A DNA stretch of 12,262 bases from JAFMDF01 sp964644655 (lineage in GTDB: Bacteria; Bacteroidota; Bacteroidia; Chitinophagales; Saprospiraceae). Location of the stretch: contig CAZXYA010000259.1 in the NCBI GenBank assembly GCA_964644655.1, positions 1-12,262 on the forward strand. Reading direction: 5' to 3'. Under the pieces are notes generated by a model. It searched no databases, was not told the DNA's origin, and worked only from the letters and a program-made list of their open reading frames with translations. Position 1 is the first letter of the stretch. Every line of letters starts with the position of its first letter. Shown in pieces: positions 1-7,597 of the stretch. The position numbers and the translations under genes were made by a program.

Positions 1-75
1 AATAAAAAGGGTGATTTTAAAAGACGTTTCATTTTGCGAAATTTTGATTTATTTATAGTTAAAATGGTTGGTTTT

Positions 76-111
76 AGTGCTTCCAGAACTTTTAGCTCTG
101 GAAGCACTTTT
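76..111 (+). terminator. Rho-independent terminator for a gene left of the window
   Basis: A perfect 12-bp stem, AGTGCTTCCAGA at 76-87 pairing with 97-108, has a 9-nt loop and is followed on the plus strand by a short T run (108-111). On the minus strand the hairpin is followed by A residues, so it fits a plus-strand terminator. It therefore probably serves a plus-strand gene ending at or just before the left edge, convergent with the minus-strand gene at 299-997. A TAA at 3-5 could be that gene's stop codon, but this cannot be decided from the window. Confidence 0.75.
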
Positions 112-182
112 CCCAAAGTACAAACGTTTTTTGGATAAGAAAGTTATCCACTACCAAATTTAGTATATTCCTACTATTAAAT

Positions 183-237
183 CCTATTTATTTGCCTGAT
201 TTGTTACATTCTTTAAGTGAATAGACTAATAAATAGG
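183..237. repeat. 10-bp inverted repeat downstream of the DUF2459 gene
   Basis: CCTATTTATT at 183-192 is the exact reverse complement of AATAAATAGG at 228-237, and both arms have A/T flanks that nearly continue the match. It lies in the 3' region of the minus-strand gene ending at 299. The arms are AT-rich, the loop is 35 nt and no T run follows on the minus strand, so I do not call a terminator. The word CCTATTTATT also occurs near 1182 and 7491, so it may simply be a recurrent AT-rich word. Confidence 0.3.
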
Positions 238-298
238 TTTAATTGTTTATAAGAGTACCTCGTTTGATCGGAAATTAGTAAGCTTACCTAGCTCCAAA

Positions 299-997
299 CT
301 AGGATCCTTGAGTGGTAGATGACTTAGAATATTGATAAAAAATTCCTCTATCAAAAGGCGTCCAGATACTTGCTTTTTGACCTGCTGCTTTTAGCGCTCG
401 ATTTGTCCAACTATTACAGGTATGAAAAAGACTGTAGCTACCCGTAGCATCATAAAAAGCATCAGCATCCGTATAAACAGCATCGGTTTTTATGTGAACA
501 ACTTCCCCATTTTTTTGCCGAATAAAATCCTTTTGAATGAAGTCAACCAGTCGTTGGTATTGATTGTTAGAAAGGTCAATTTTGATACAATTTTCTCCTT
601 CTTGCATCCTTCGGTAATAGGTCGCATGAATGGCAGCAGTACTTAATCCAGTAGCGGCATTAAAAGCCGTACTAAATTTTAACTCTGCCCAAGTTGGGGT
701 GTCTAAATAGAAGCCTTTGTCTCCCCAGCCAATAGCAACGAAATTGTAATCTGTGCGCTTGCCCTTGGTATTTTCAAATTTTAACTGTTGACTCCAATCA
801 ATCTGAGGTGTTTTTATGGGTAAAACTAAATCTGTATGAACGCCATTTGTTAAAATGTAAATAGATAAATCATCGCTTGTATTCGCCTCTTCGGACACGC
901 CAATGCTGCCTAGACCTAAGCCAGCTAAAACATAAAGTCCTAATAGTCCTATAATTCCTAAAATGGTGTAGGCGGTGATTTTGAGTAGTTTTTTCAT
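299..997 (-). CDS. DUF2459 (TIGR02117) family membrane-anchored protein
   Basis: The 232-aa product has one N-terminal membrane segment (about residues 7-28) followed by a soluble domain that should lie outside the cytoplasmic membrane. The sequence matches my memory of the DUF2459 family: NGVHTDLVLP (51-60), IGWGDKGFYLDTPTW (89-103) and HTCNSWTNRAL (192-202). The invariant-looking His54 and Cys194 resemble a thiol-hydrolase pair, but an enzymatic role is inference; the family has no established function that I know of. The ATG at 997 is preferred because it begins MKKLLK before the membrane segment; an in-frame ATG at 1051 would add 18 residues with no family look. It is 405 bp downstream of the efflux operon, so it is probably a separate unit. 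Confidence 0.85.
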   Translation of the reverse strand: MKKLLKITAYTILGIIGLLGLYVLAGLGLGSIGVSEEANTSDDLSIYILTNGVHTDLVLPIKTPQIDWSQQLKFENTKGKRTDYNFVAIGWGDKGFYLDTPTWAELKFSTAFNAATGLSTAAIHATYYRRMQEGENCIKIDLSNNQYQRLVDFIQKDFIRQKNGEVVHIKTDAVYTDADAFYDATGSYSLFHTCNSWTNRALKAAGQKASIWTPFDRGIFYQYSKSSTTQGS

Positions 998-1308
998 AGT
1001 ATTCTGTTTGTATAAAATGGTTAAATGAGTAAGGAATTTCGTGAAAAACAATTTGGATGCATCGGAGTAAGTTCTACGCAGATGAGCTAGGAGGATAGGT
1101 TGTACGAATCAAGCGGATTTGTACGGATTTTCCTTGTAACTTGTATTATCTTTTTACTCATTTAATAATGGGATGCTACCTATTTATTTATTCATTTTAT
1201 TATGTTCCCTTTTACTCATTTTAGCCACAATATATTGAATACTAAGGACATAAAAAAATTACGCTATTAACCGTAAAAGGAGAATGCTTTAAAATAAGGG
1301 ATAAAGAT
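998..1308. other. Intergenic region with inverted and direct short repeats
   Basis: No credible coding frame is seen between the DUF2459 start and the paired-hairpin element. A perfect 12-bp inverted repeat, TTAAATGAGTAA at 1021-1032 and TTACTCATTTAA at 1154-1165, frames the region just upstream of the DUF2459 gene; a third partial copy (TTACTCATTT) lies at 1212-1221. The word CGGATTT occurs at 1114-1120 and 1124-1130. TATTAACCGTAAAAG at 1265-1279 is nearly the reverse complement of the tail of the element at 1309-1400. The DUF2459 promoter must lie here, but I found no convincing TTTG/TAnnTTTG pair. Confidence 0.6.
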
Positions 1309-1400
1309 GGTCGGTGCGATGCACCTAAGGGGTTTTTTTGAACATGAAGGATACAAAGCTAGGAGGTGCGATGCACCTCAATGTCTTTTTGCGGTTAATA
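1309..1400. repeat. Paired-hairpin intergenic element, copy 1
   Basis: Two short palindromes, GGTGCGATGCACC at 1313-1325 and 1365-1377 (the second extends to 1364-1378), start exactly 52 bp apart. They are followed 19 bp after the second start by TCTTTTTGCGGTTAATA (1384-1400). Copy 2 at 8156-8247 has the same spacings and the same tail. In this copy both hairpin loops read GAT; in copy 2 both read GCT. The element ends 2 bp before the stop codon of the TolC gene, so the hairpins would sit in the 3' part of the efflux mRNA. Neither hairpin is followed by a minus-strand T run, so an RNA-stability or REP/BIME-like role fits better than a terminator. Confidence 0.8.
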
Positions 1401-1402
1401 AA

Positions 1403-2716
1403 TCACTCTACTCCTTCCATTAACTGTCCACTCAATTGTAATAACTGGATTTCAATCACTTTTGCATCAAATTTTGCTGTATTTAAACTTGTTGCGGCGT
1501 TTAATAAATTTAATTGGGCTTGCCTAAACTCTACGGAATTGACTTGTCCGACTTTAAATTGTTCCTCTGTTCGTTCAAAGTTTAATTGATTGATACTTAG
1601 ATTTTTAGCTTCTGCTTTTAGTATGAAAAGTGCATTTTGATAACTTTCCCAAGCGTTGATAACATCTCTTTCCAATTGTTGCAGTATCTGCTCTTTTTGG
1701 GTCAATTGAGTGGCTACATTAATTTTAGCGTTTTGGTTTTGCAATTTTCTACGACCGCCATCATATAAATTCCAAGACAAAGTAACATTTGCGGATATTC
1801 CACGAGTATTAGACACATCTATAAATGAACCAGATGCATTGTCTGAAAAAGTAAAATTATAATTGGCATTGGCTCCAAGTGTAGGTTTTTTAGTAGCTTC
1901 TATAATATCAAAATCTAAGGCAGAAATAGCCAAATCCTGATTCAATAATTTTACTAAAACATTATTAGATTTAGCCGTTTCAATTAGGTTTTCTAAATTA
2001 AGAGTAGCATTATAATTAATAATTGTATCTACTGAAAAATCGGTAGTAACTGTTCTACCCATCGCTACATTTAAATTTCTTTTAGCATTGGCTACCTGAT
2101 TTCTTAGATTCATTAAATTAATTGAATCTCTTTGTATATCTACCTCTGCATTTAATACATTTAGTCGAATACCTTGACCATAATCGTATTGGTACTGCGC
2201 CCTTTGCAAGCGTTTTTTGGATAATTCAATAGTCTGTTCCAATACTGCACTATTTTGTGCCAGTCGAGCTACTTCATAATAATTATTAAAAACAGCCAAT
2301 ACATTATTTTCGATAGTTTGTCTCAACTGTAAATCACTTAAATTGGCGACTTCTTCTAGTTGCTTTACCGTTAAATCTCTTGTTTTATCAATAAAGGTAT
2401 AATTCGCTTGAACGGTGGCATTCGTCCCCCAGTTGAAAGCATTAGAAGTCGTATTTTCACTACCATTGCTAAATTGTTGATTAGAGCCGCCTAATCTAGA
2501 ATTTAGACCTGCTGTTGCATTGATAGTCGGTAAATAACCATTTAGTTCTCGGCTAGTATTATTTTTAGCAATTTCAATATCATTTTTTGCCATCTGAATA
2601 TCAAAATTATTTTCCAAAGTGATTTGGATGGCTTGAGCTTTGGTTAAAATACTTTGGGCTGTTACGGGGGAGATAAATATAATTCCTACTAAAATGAAAA
2701 ATATATGTTTGAACAT
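1403..2716 (-). CDS. TolC-family outer-membrane efflux channel
   Basis: The 437-aa product is an outer-membrane efflux protein, the exit duct of a tripartite RND pump. It starts with a signal peptide (hydrophobic residues 5-19, probable cleavage after SPVTA at 20). Two homologous OEP halves follow, roughly 24-220 and 240-433, each rich in long alpha-helical coiled coil. Family landmarks are the beta-strand motif NLYDGGRRK (316-324) and the helical stretch QFKVGQVNSVEFRQAQLNLL (387-406). Length is normal for the family. It is the last gene of the efflux operon, 212 bp after the pump gene. The ATG at 2716 is the natural start of the signal peptide; no Shine-Dalgarno motif is visible. Substrate cannot be told from this gene. 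Confidence 0.95.
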   Translation of the reverse strand: MFKHIFFILVGIIFISPVTAQSILTKAQAIQITLENNFDIQMAKNDIEIAKNNTSRELNGYLPTINATAGLNSRLGGSNQQFSNGSENTTSNAFNWGTNATVQANYTFIDKTRDLTVKQLEEVANLSDLQLRQTIENNVLAVFNNYYEVARLAQNSAVLEQTIELSKKRLQRAQYQYDYGQGIRLNVLNAEVDIQRDSINLMNLRNQVANAKRNLNVAMGRTVTTDFSVDTIINYNATLNLENLIETAKSNNVLVKLLNQDLAISALDFDIIEATKKPTLGANANYNFTFSDNASGSFIDVSNTRGISANVTLSWNLYDGGRRKLQNQNAKINVATQLTQKEQILQQLERDVINAWESYQNALFILKAEAKNLSINQLNFERTEEQFKVGQVNSVEFRQAQLNLLNAATSLNTAKFDAKVIEIQLLQLSGQLMEGVE

Positions 2717-2815
2717 TTTTTGATTTTTAATTCCAATTGTGAATTCGAAAAATTGCCTATTGAACCACTAAATACTCTGTAATAAAAGCTTCACCCTTAA
2801 AAATCTCTCAAAGTA

Positions 2816-2864
2816 GCAGCAAAGCTGCGCTCGGGGGACACGTCAAAAGTTTAAAAATTTTAAA
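2816..2864. repeat. GC-rich hairpin and AT palindrome in the pump-TolC gap
   Basis: GCAGC at 2816-2820 and GCTGC at 2824-2828 form a 5-bp stem with an AAA loop, followed by a G+C-rich patch (to about 2845) that stands out in AT-rich surroundings. A second palindrome, TTTAAAA-A-TTTTAAA, covers 2850-2864. Both lie inside the efflux operon between pump and channel genes. The first resembles a REP-type hairpin; no T run marks a terminator. Function unknown. Confidence 0.4.
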
Positions 2865-2897
2865 TTACAGTGTACTAAATATTCAACCTTAGAAGAA

Positions 2898-2925
2898 TTC
2901 ATCATTTATCATTCATAGTTCATCA
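2898..2925. repeat. Heptamer array (unit TTCATCA) at the pump stop codon
   Basis: Four consecutive 7-bp units occupy 2898-2904, 2905-2911, 2912-2918 and 2919-2925. Units 1 and 4 are TTCATCA; the others differ by one or two bases. A fifth degenerate unit, TTCTTAA at 2926-2932, contains the stop codon of the RND pump on the minus strand. This is the same kind of short tandem heptamer repeat as at 6100-6179 and 12198-12217, though the unit differs. Confidence 0.6.
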
Positions 2926-2928
2926 TTC

Positions 2929-5900
2929 TTAATAAACTTCCTCCAATGCTTCTTTTTCTATTTTTTGTTCAATAACCGCTCGTTCAATATCTCGTCTAGC
3001 AGGACGTTTGCCAGTAAATAACCAGATTCTATTTCGTTTGATAGAATTACTTAAATAGAGTAGGAGCGGTAATAAAAATAAGGTTAAGAAAGTGGCATAA
3101 GCAATACCGTAAGCAATGGTAATCGCCATAGGAATTAAGAACTTAGCACTTCTTGCGGTTTCAAAAATTAAAGGCATTAAACCTGCTACGGTGGTCACCG
3201 AAGTTAAGAAAATAGCCCGAAATCTAGACCGACCTGCTTCGTATAAGGCATCTTTAAAAGGCAAACCCTGTTTGAGAAAAACATTAAATTTACTCACTAA
3301 AACCAAGCCGTCATTTACTAAAATACCGATTAATGCAATGACGCCTAGGATAGAAAGCATACTAAGGGGATAACCATGAATCCAATGCCCCCAAGCAACA
3401 CCAACCAAACTAAAAGGAAGCAATAGAAATAATAATAAAGGTTGACTATAGGACCTAAAAGAAAAGGCAATAATCGCAAACATCAAGAAAAAAGTAACAG
3501 GTAAAATAGTGCGAAAAGAACGACCTATTTTAGCAGTTTCTCGACTTTGTCCTTCATATAATGGCGTAACTGAAGGATAGCGAGCTAGAATTTCTGGCAT
3601 AATAATGTTCTGAACATCTGCCATGATTTCTACCGAACTATCATCCGCATTTTTAAGGTCAGATTCTACTTTAATTTCTCGAATGCCATTGAGGTGATTA
3701 ATGGAGACTTCTCCTCTTTCTATGGAATATTCCGCAATTTCAGATAGCGGTACACGCTCCCTCGTATTGGTGACAATCCACATGTCATCCAGATTTTTAA
3801 TAGAGGCTCTATTCGCTCGATCATAGCGGACCCAAACCCTAATTTCGTCTCTACCTCTTTGGAATCTTTGGACGGATTGTCCAAAGAAACCTGCTCGAAC
3901 TTGCGCCATTACATCGTTCAAATTCAAACCTAATAAATAAGCATTTTCTTTGAGTTCTAACTCAATTTCTTTGATCCCAGCAGGGTCATTGTCGGTAATG
4001 TCTTTGAGTCTTGGATTATCTTGAAAGGCTTCCTTTAAGGCATTTTTTGCACCTTTTAATTCTTTAATATTACTTCCTGTCAAGGAAATAGAAATAGGTT
4101 GACCACCAAAATTTCTATTAGAACCAAAAGTCAATTTTTCAACGCCATAAATAGGACCTGTTGCTTCCTCTACTGCATTTGCAATAATACTTGCATTAAA
4201 ATCTCTTTGTTCTCCTGGTAATAGATTTAACTCCAAAGTAGCATTGGATATACCCGGTCCAATTCTTCTAATCATATTTTGAATGACCGACTTTCCACCA
4301 GATTGCTTTTCTTTAAAATCTTCATTAACCGCAATAGCCGCTTTTTCTATTTGCTCCATAACTGCTACGGTAATATCTTCACTTGTCCCTTCAGGCATCG
4401 CTAAATTGACACTCACTCGATCACTAGAGAAGGGCGGAAAAAAAGAAACACCAATAACACCCCCGAAGATAGACCCGAAGGTCATTATCAACAAAGCAAG
4501 TGGAATACAAAAAGCAAAAATTCTATAAGTCAAAAAGAAATGTAAAACGGGCGAATAGATTTTATCCCTGACCCAATTGATGCTATTATCTGCCCAACGG
4601 TTAAGTAAAAAATGCTGCCCATTTTTTTTCATGGCACTAGAATGTGCAATATGTGCAGGTAAAAAGACTAATGCTTCGATTAGGGAGAATAATAAAGTAA
4701 TAACTACGACTACCGCTACTTCATAATAAAAATCACCGAAGCGGCCTTCTAGGAAAAAGAAAGCGGAAAAAGCGACAACTGTTGTTAAAATAGCCGAAAT
4801 AATGGCTGTGGAAACTTCCAAAGTACCATCAATAGCTGCCCTAGTGGCGGATTTCCCCATTTCGTAATGGGCATAAATATTTTCCCCAATCACAATGCCA
4901 TCATCCACTAGTATTCCAATGACGACAATCATCCCAAATAAGGACATGAAATTCAAGGTAATTAATCCCGGTACAAGAATAAACATTCCTAAGAAAGAAA
5001 CGGGCAAACCAAAAGCTACCCAGAATGCTAAACTTGGTTTCAAGAAAATGGATAATAAAATAAGCACTAAAACAATCCCAAATAACCCATTTTCACTTAA
5101 AATCCGAGTTCTATCTCGCAAATCTACAGAGCGATCATTGGTGATATTGAGTTGTACATTATCCCGTTGTTCATTAAATTTTTTGGCGTAAGTACGCATT
5201 AGATTCGACGCCCCTAAATATTCTTCATCATTGGTGGTTTGTACTCTGATTTGAACAGCAGATTGCCCATTAAAATAAATACGATCAGGATTTTCAGACC
5301 ATTTGTCTCTTATCGTAGCGACATCCTTCAATCGAATAACATTTCCATTTTGATCAGCTCGAATAACTATATAATCTAATTCATCTGCATAATAAGCTCG
5401 ATTGGTGGCTCTAATTAAATAGTCTTCTTCTTTGGTTTTTATATTGCCACCAGTTGCTAAAATATTGGCTTTTGCTATTGCGGTAGATACTTCGTTAAAA
5501 GTAAGATTTTTAGACCGCAAATCATTTTCTCTGACCGCAATTTCTATTTCTTCCTGCGGGAATCCAGTAATTTCTACCTGAGAAATCCCCTCCATATTTC
5601 GAATATCATCCTCTACTTGGTAAGAGATTTTCTTCAAGGTTTGTAAGGGAATATCTTTTCCACTTAAAGCCAAACTAATCACCTCATTTAGTCTTTCTCT
5701 TTTGGAAATAATGGGTGGTTCCATATCTACAGGAAAAGAAGGAACTCTATCCACCGCATTTTTGACTTCTTGTAGCATATCATTGATGTCGTATTCTTCA
5801 TACGTTTCAATGGTTATGACTGCGCTATTTTCAGAGGATTTAGAGGTCACTCTTTCTATACCCACAATGCCTTTAAGATTGTCTTCAATTTTTAAAACAA

Positions 5901-6090
5901 TACCTTCTTCCATCTCGACGGGAGAAGCTCCGGGATAGGCAATATTGATATTAATCGTTGTATTGGGAAATTGTGGATACAAGGAAAAATTCATCCTTGA
6001 TAAACCGCCAATACCAAAAATGAAAATGGCCAATAAGGCAACATTTACTGCAACGGGAAATTTTATAAAATAAGCTATTATCTTTTTCAT
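2929..6090 (-). CDS. RND-family efflux transporter permease (AcrB-like)
   Basis: The 1053-aa inner-membrane pump has the full family length: TM1 at about 11-30, a first periplasmic domain to about 335, a TM2-6 bundle at 337-480, TM7 at about 522-548, a second periplasmic domain to about 860, and a last TM bundle at 862-1015. The proton-relay motif in TM4 is present as GILVDDGIVIGENI (392-405) with Asp396/Asp397. In TM10, where AcrB has the relay Lys940, this protein reads GILVNDGLVLV (922-932), with Asn926-Asp927; this variant is, as far as I know, common in some Bacteroidota pumps. It should export small molecules from the periplasm or inner membrane using proton motive force. It lies between the adaptor and channel genes. 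The substrate is unknown; the TM4 motif and sequence favour the HAE-1/AcrB-like side over heavy-metal pumps, with moderate confidence. Confidence 0.95.
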   Translation of the reverse strand: MKKIIAYFIKFPVAVNVALLAIFIFGIGGLSRMNFSLYPQFPNTTININIAYPGASPVEMEEGIVLKIEDNLKGIVGIERVTSKSSENSAVITIETYEEYDINDMLQEVKNAVDRVPSFPVDMEPPIISKRERLNEVISLALSGKDIPLQTLKKISYQVEDDIRNMEGISQVEITGFPQEEIEIAVRENDLRSKNLTFNEVSTAIAKANILATGGNIKTKEEDYLIRATNRAYYADELDYIVIRADQNGNVIRLKDVATIRDKWSENPDRIYFNGQSAVQIRVQTTNDEEYLGASNLMRTYAKKFNEQRDNVQLNITNDRSVDLRDRTRILSENGLFGIVLVLILLSIFLKPSLAFWVAFGLPVSFLGMFILVPGLITLNFMSLFGMIVVIGILVDDGIVIGENIYAHYEMGKSATRAAIDGTLEVSTAIISAILTTVVAFSAFFFLEGRFGDFYYEVAVVVVITLLFSLIEALVFLPAHIAHSSAMKKNGQHFLLNRWADNSINWVRDKIYSPVLHFFLTYRIFAFCIPLALLIMTFGSIFGGVIGVSFFPPFSSDRVSVNLAMPEGTSEDITVAVMEQIEKAAIAVNEDFKEKQSGGKSVIQNMIRRIGPGISNATLELNLLPGEQRDFNASIIANAVEEATGPIYGVEKLTFGSNRNFGGQPISISLTGSNIKELKGAKNALKEAFQDNPRLKDITDNDPAGIKEIELELKENAYLLGLNLNDVMAQVRAGFFGQSVQRFQRGRDEIRVWVRYDRANRASIKNLDDMWIVTNTRERVPLSEIAEYSIERGEVSINHLNGIREIKVESDLKNADDSSVEIMADVQNIIMPEILARYPSVTPLYEGQSRETAKIGRSFRTILPVTFFLMFAIIAFSFRSYSQPLLLFLLLPFSLVGVAWGHWIHGYPLSMLSILGVIALIGILVNDGLVLVSKFNVFLKQGLPFKDALYEAGRSRFRAIFLTSVTTVAGLMPLIFETARSAKFLIPMAITIAYGIAYATFLTLFLLPLLLYLSNSIKRNRIWLFTGKRPARRDIERAVIEQKIEKEALEEVY

Positions 6091-6099
6091 GGAGTAAGT

Positions 6100-6179
6100 C
6101 AGTTGGATCAGTTATCAGTTGTCGGTTGTTGGTTTCTATAGAAGGAGATAACCGAGAACCGACAACTGACAACCGATAA
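6100..6179. repeat. Inverted pair of heptamer arrays between adaptor and pump genes
   Basis: On the plus strand, units of the type CGGTTGT run from 6109 to 6136 (with a partial CAGTTGG at 6100). Their reverse-complement type, ACAACCG, runs from 6148 to 6179. The arms 6112-6135 and 6156-6179 pair at 20 of 24 positions around a 20-nt loop, so both DNA and mRNA could form a large stem. It fills almost the whole 91-bp gap, ending 2 bp before the adaptor stop codon and starting about 9 bp from the pump start codon. It could reduce or stabilise downstream expression, or be a passive mobile repeat. A heptamer of the same type recurs at 12198-12217. Confidence 0.8.
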
Positions 6180-6181
6180 AT

Positions 6182-7333
6182 CTAATTTTTTAAGGCTGTT
6201 TTATTATCGGTGGACGTATTATCTGAAAAAACTTTGACCTTCATCCCCACATAAGCACTAGGAATTGGTTTTGCCAATATTTTCATGCCATCCGTTAAAC
6301 CTTTTACGACGGCGGTGCTTTCTTTGAAGAATATGGGTTCTACTTGGACCAATGCTAAAACGGTATCTTTTACAACAAATACCTGATTATTTTCCACTAA
6401 TAATTTTCTATTTAACTCATAGGTGTTTTGTTCTTCCTTTGCTGTAATATCTGCTTCTAAATACATCCCTTCTTTTAATCCTTTTCCTCTTACTTGAATA
6501 AAAGTAGGAATTGTTTGAGAGGCTGGATCTACTAAACTGTTGACTCGAATCACTTTCCCTGTCCAATTTTTAGTTTTTGCTACATTATGTAATTGTACCG
6601 TTTTACCTACCCCCAATAAATCGCCATAGGCTGTATTTACCGCAACTTCTAATTCATAAACACTTTGGTCAATCAGTTTACCTAATTTTTGTCCCGGTCG
6701 AATTAATGCTCCAGGATTAACCAATGCTTGGGTTAAGACACCAGAAAAAGGAGCTTTGACCACATAATTCTGTAATTGGATTTCTAGGTTTTGTACATTA
6801 TAAAAGGCGGTGTAAATATTTCTACCAGAAAGGAATAATTTCTCTTTTTCGCTTTCTGGTTCAGGCAAGGCAACTAAAGGTAGGTTAACATCAAAATTGC
6901 GAACATACTCATCCCATTTTCCAATAGCATCAGGATAATCTAAGCGCAAATCTGGAATTAACAAGACGAGTTGATTATAAAAACTACTTTTTTGCGCTTT
7001 TAAACCAATGACTTCTTCTTTTTTATCTAAGGCTAATAAGGTTTCCCCTTTTTTGTACCAAGTGCCAGGTTTAAAAGCTCTACTACTGCTATTAAAAATA
7101 CCTTGGACTTCCGCATATAGTTCCACTCTGTTTTTAGCCATCAAATTACCAGAAGTGGTAATGGTAATGGGGGTATTCGAGTTCCGAACAATATCGACAA
7201 AGGCGCCTGTTTCTAATTTTTTTTCTTTTCTAGGTTTCCATTCTTTTTTATTGGAAATGGTACGTTTAGCTACGGTATAAGCACCAAAAAGAAGAAGGAT
7301 TCCTAAGACGGAAAGGATGATTTTTCTGATCAT
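6182..7333 (-). CDS. RND efflux membrane-fusion (periplasmic adaptor) subunit
   Basis: The 383-aa adaptor is held in the inner membrane by an N-terminal anchor (about 5-22). The two halves of the lipoyl/barrel-sandwich domain are visible: the first at about 68-105, containing FKPGTWYKKGETLLALD (87-103); the second at about 190-222, containing VVKAPFSGVLTQALVNPG (191-208). Between them lies a helical hairpin of about 80 residues. Beta-barrel and membrane-proximal domains follow (about 226-365). The protein should bridge the pump at 2929-6090 and the channel at 1403-2716. It is the first gene of the operon, with its start at 7333 directly before the membrane anchor (MIRKIILSVLGILLLF). The 264-bp gap upstream should hold the operon promoter, though no clear motif was recognised. 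Substrate not predictable. Confidence 0.93.
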   Translation of the reverse strand: MIRKIILSVLGILLLFGAYTVAKRTISNKKEWKPRKEKKLETGAFVDIVRNSNTPITITTSGNLMAKNRVELYAEVQGIFNSSSRAFKPGTWYKKGETLLALDKKEEVIGLKAQKSSFYNQLVLLIPDLRLDYPDAIGKWDEYVRNFDVNLPLVALPEPESEKEKLFLSGRNIYTAFYNVQNLEIQLQNYVVKAPFSGVLTQALVNPGALIRPGQKLGKLIDQSVYELEVAVNTAYGDLLGVGKTVQLHNVAKTKNWTGKVIRVNSLVDPASQTIPTFIQVRGKGLKEGMYLEADITAKEEQNTYELNRKLLVENNQVFVVKDTVLALVQVEPIFFKESTAVVKGLTDGMKILAKPIPSAYVGMKVKVFSDNTSTDNKTALKN

Positions 7334-7404
7334 AACTATTTTTCAATTTAAGGGAACAGGAAAAATATAATCTACCCATTTTACTCGTCCTTTTTCCTTT
7401 ATTC

Positions 7405-7455
7405 TGCGTTGAAAATACTCGCCATAGCAAAGGCTATGTCTGCGTTTTTCGCCTT
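7405..7455. repeat. Intergenic hairpin repeat upstream of the efflux operon
   Basis: CATAGC (7423-7428) and GCTATG (7433-7438) form a 6-bp stem with a 4-nt loop. The stem lies inside a more GC-rich stretch in which TGCGTT (7405-7410 and 7441-7446) occurs on both sides and TACTCGCC and TTTTCGCC are spaced similarly. It looks like a small interspersed repeat. It sits in the gap that should contain the efflux operon promoter, about 70-130 bp before the adaptor start. Whether it is repeated elsewhere cannot be seen here. Confidence 0.4.
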
Positions 7456-7597
7456 GACTAAAGAAAAAACAACTTCCTAAAATTTGAGTACCTATTTATT
7501 ATCTGCTCCCTAATCTTTCTTTCCAACACGCTTGAGAACTTTATGTTGTATTAAGATTTTGATTTTTTTCTGATTTCTTAAAAATTGCCAGAAATGC

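Noticed and set aside
1..138. Open plus-strand frame from the left edge to a TAA at 136-138
   Set aside because: It runs straight through the 12-bp terminator hairpin at 76-111 and its translation has no protein-like character; the hairpin is better read as the end of a gene to the left.
134..150. GGATAA/TTATCC hairpin as a terminator of the DUF2459 gene
   Set aside because: On the minus strand it is followed by A residues, not T, so it does not fit a Rho-independent terminator.
1309..1400. Intrinsic terminator of the efflux operon
   Set aside because: The hairpins are perfect but no T run follows either on the minus strand, and the same element occurs elsewhere with fixed spacing.
1338..1589. 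Plus-strand frame starting in the paired-hairpin element
   Set aside because: It mostly mirrors the TolC C-terminus on the other strand; start lies in the repeat.
2898..2925. CRISPR-like array
   Set aside because: Units are 7 bp, directly tandem, without spacers; no CRISPR architecture or cas gene anywhere in the window.
4895..5191. Plus-strand frame of 98 codons inside the pump gene
   Set aside because: Antisense shadow of a strongly conserved RND coding region, with no family resemblance of its own.
5951..6172. Minus-strand frame of 73 codons overlapping the start of the RND pump
   Set aside because: It is read from the heptamer array and the out-of-frame pump N-terminus; the pump frame is clearly the coding one.
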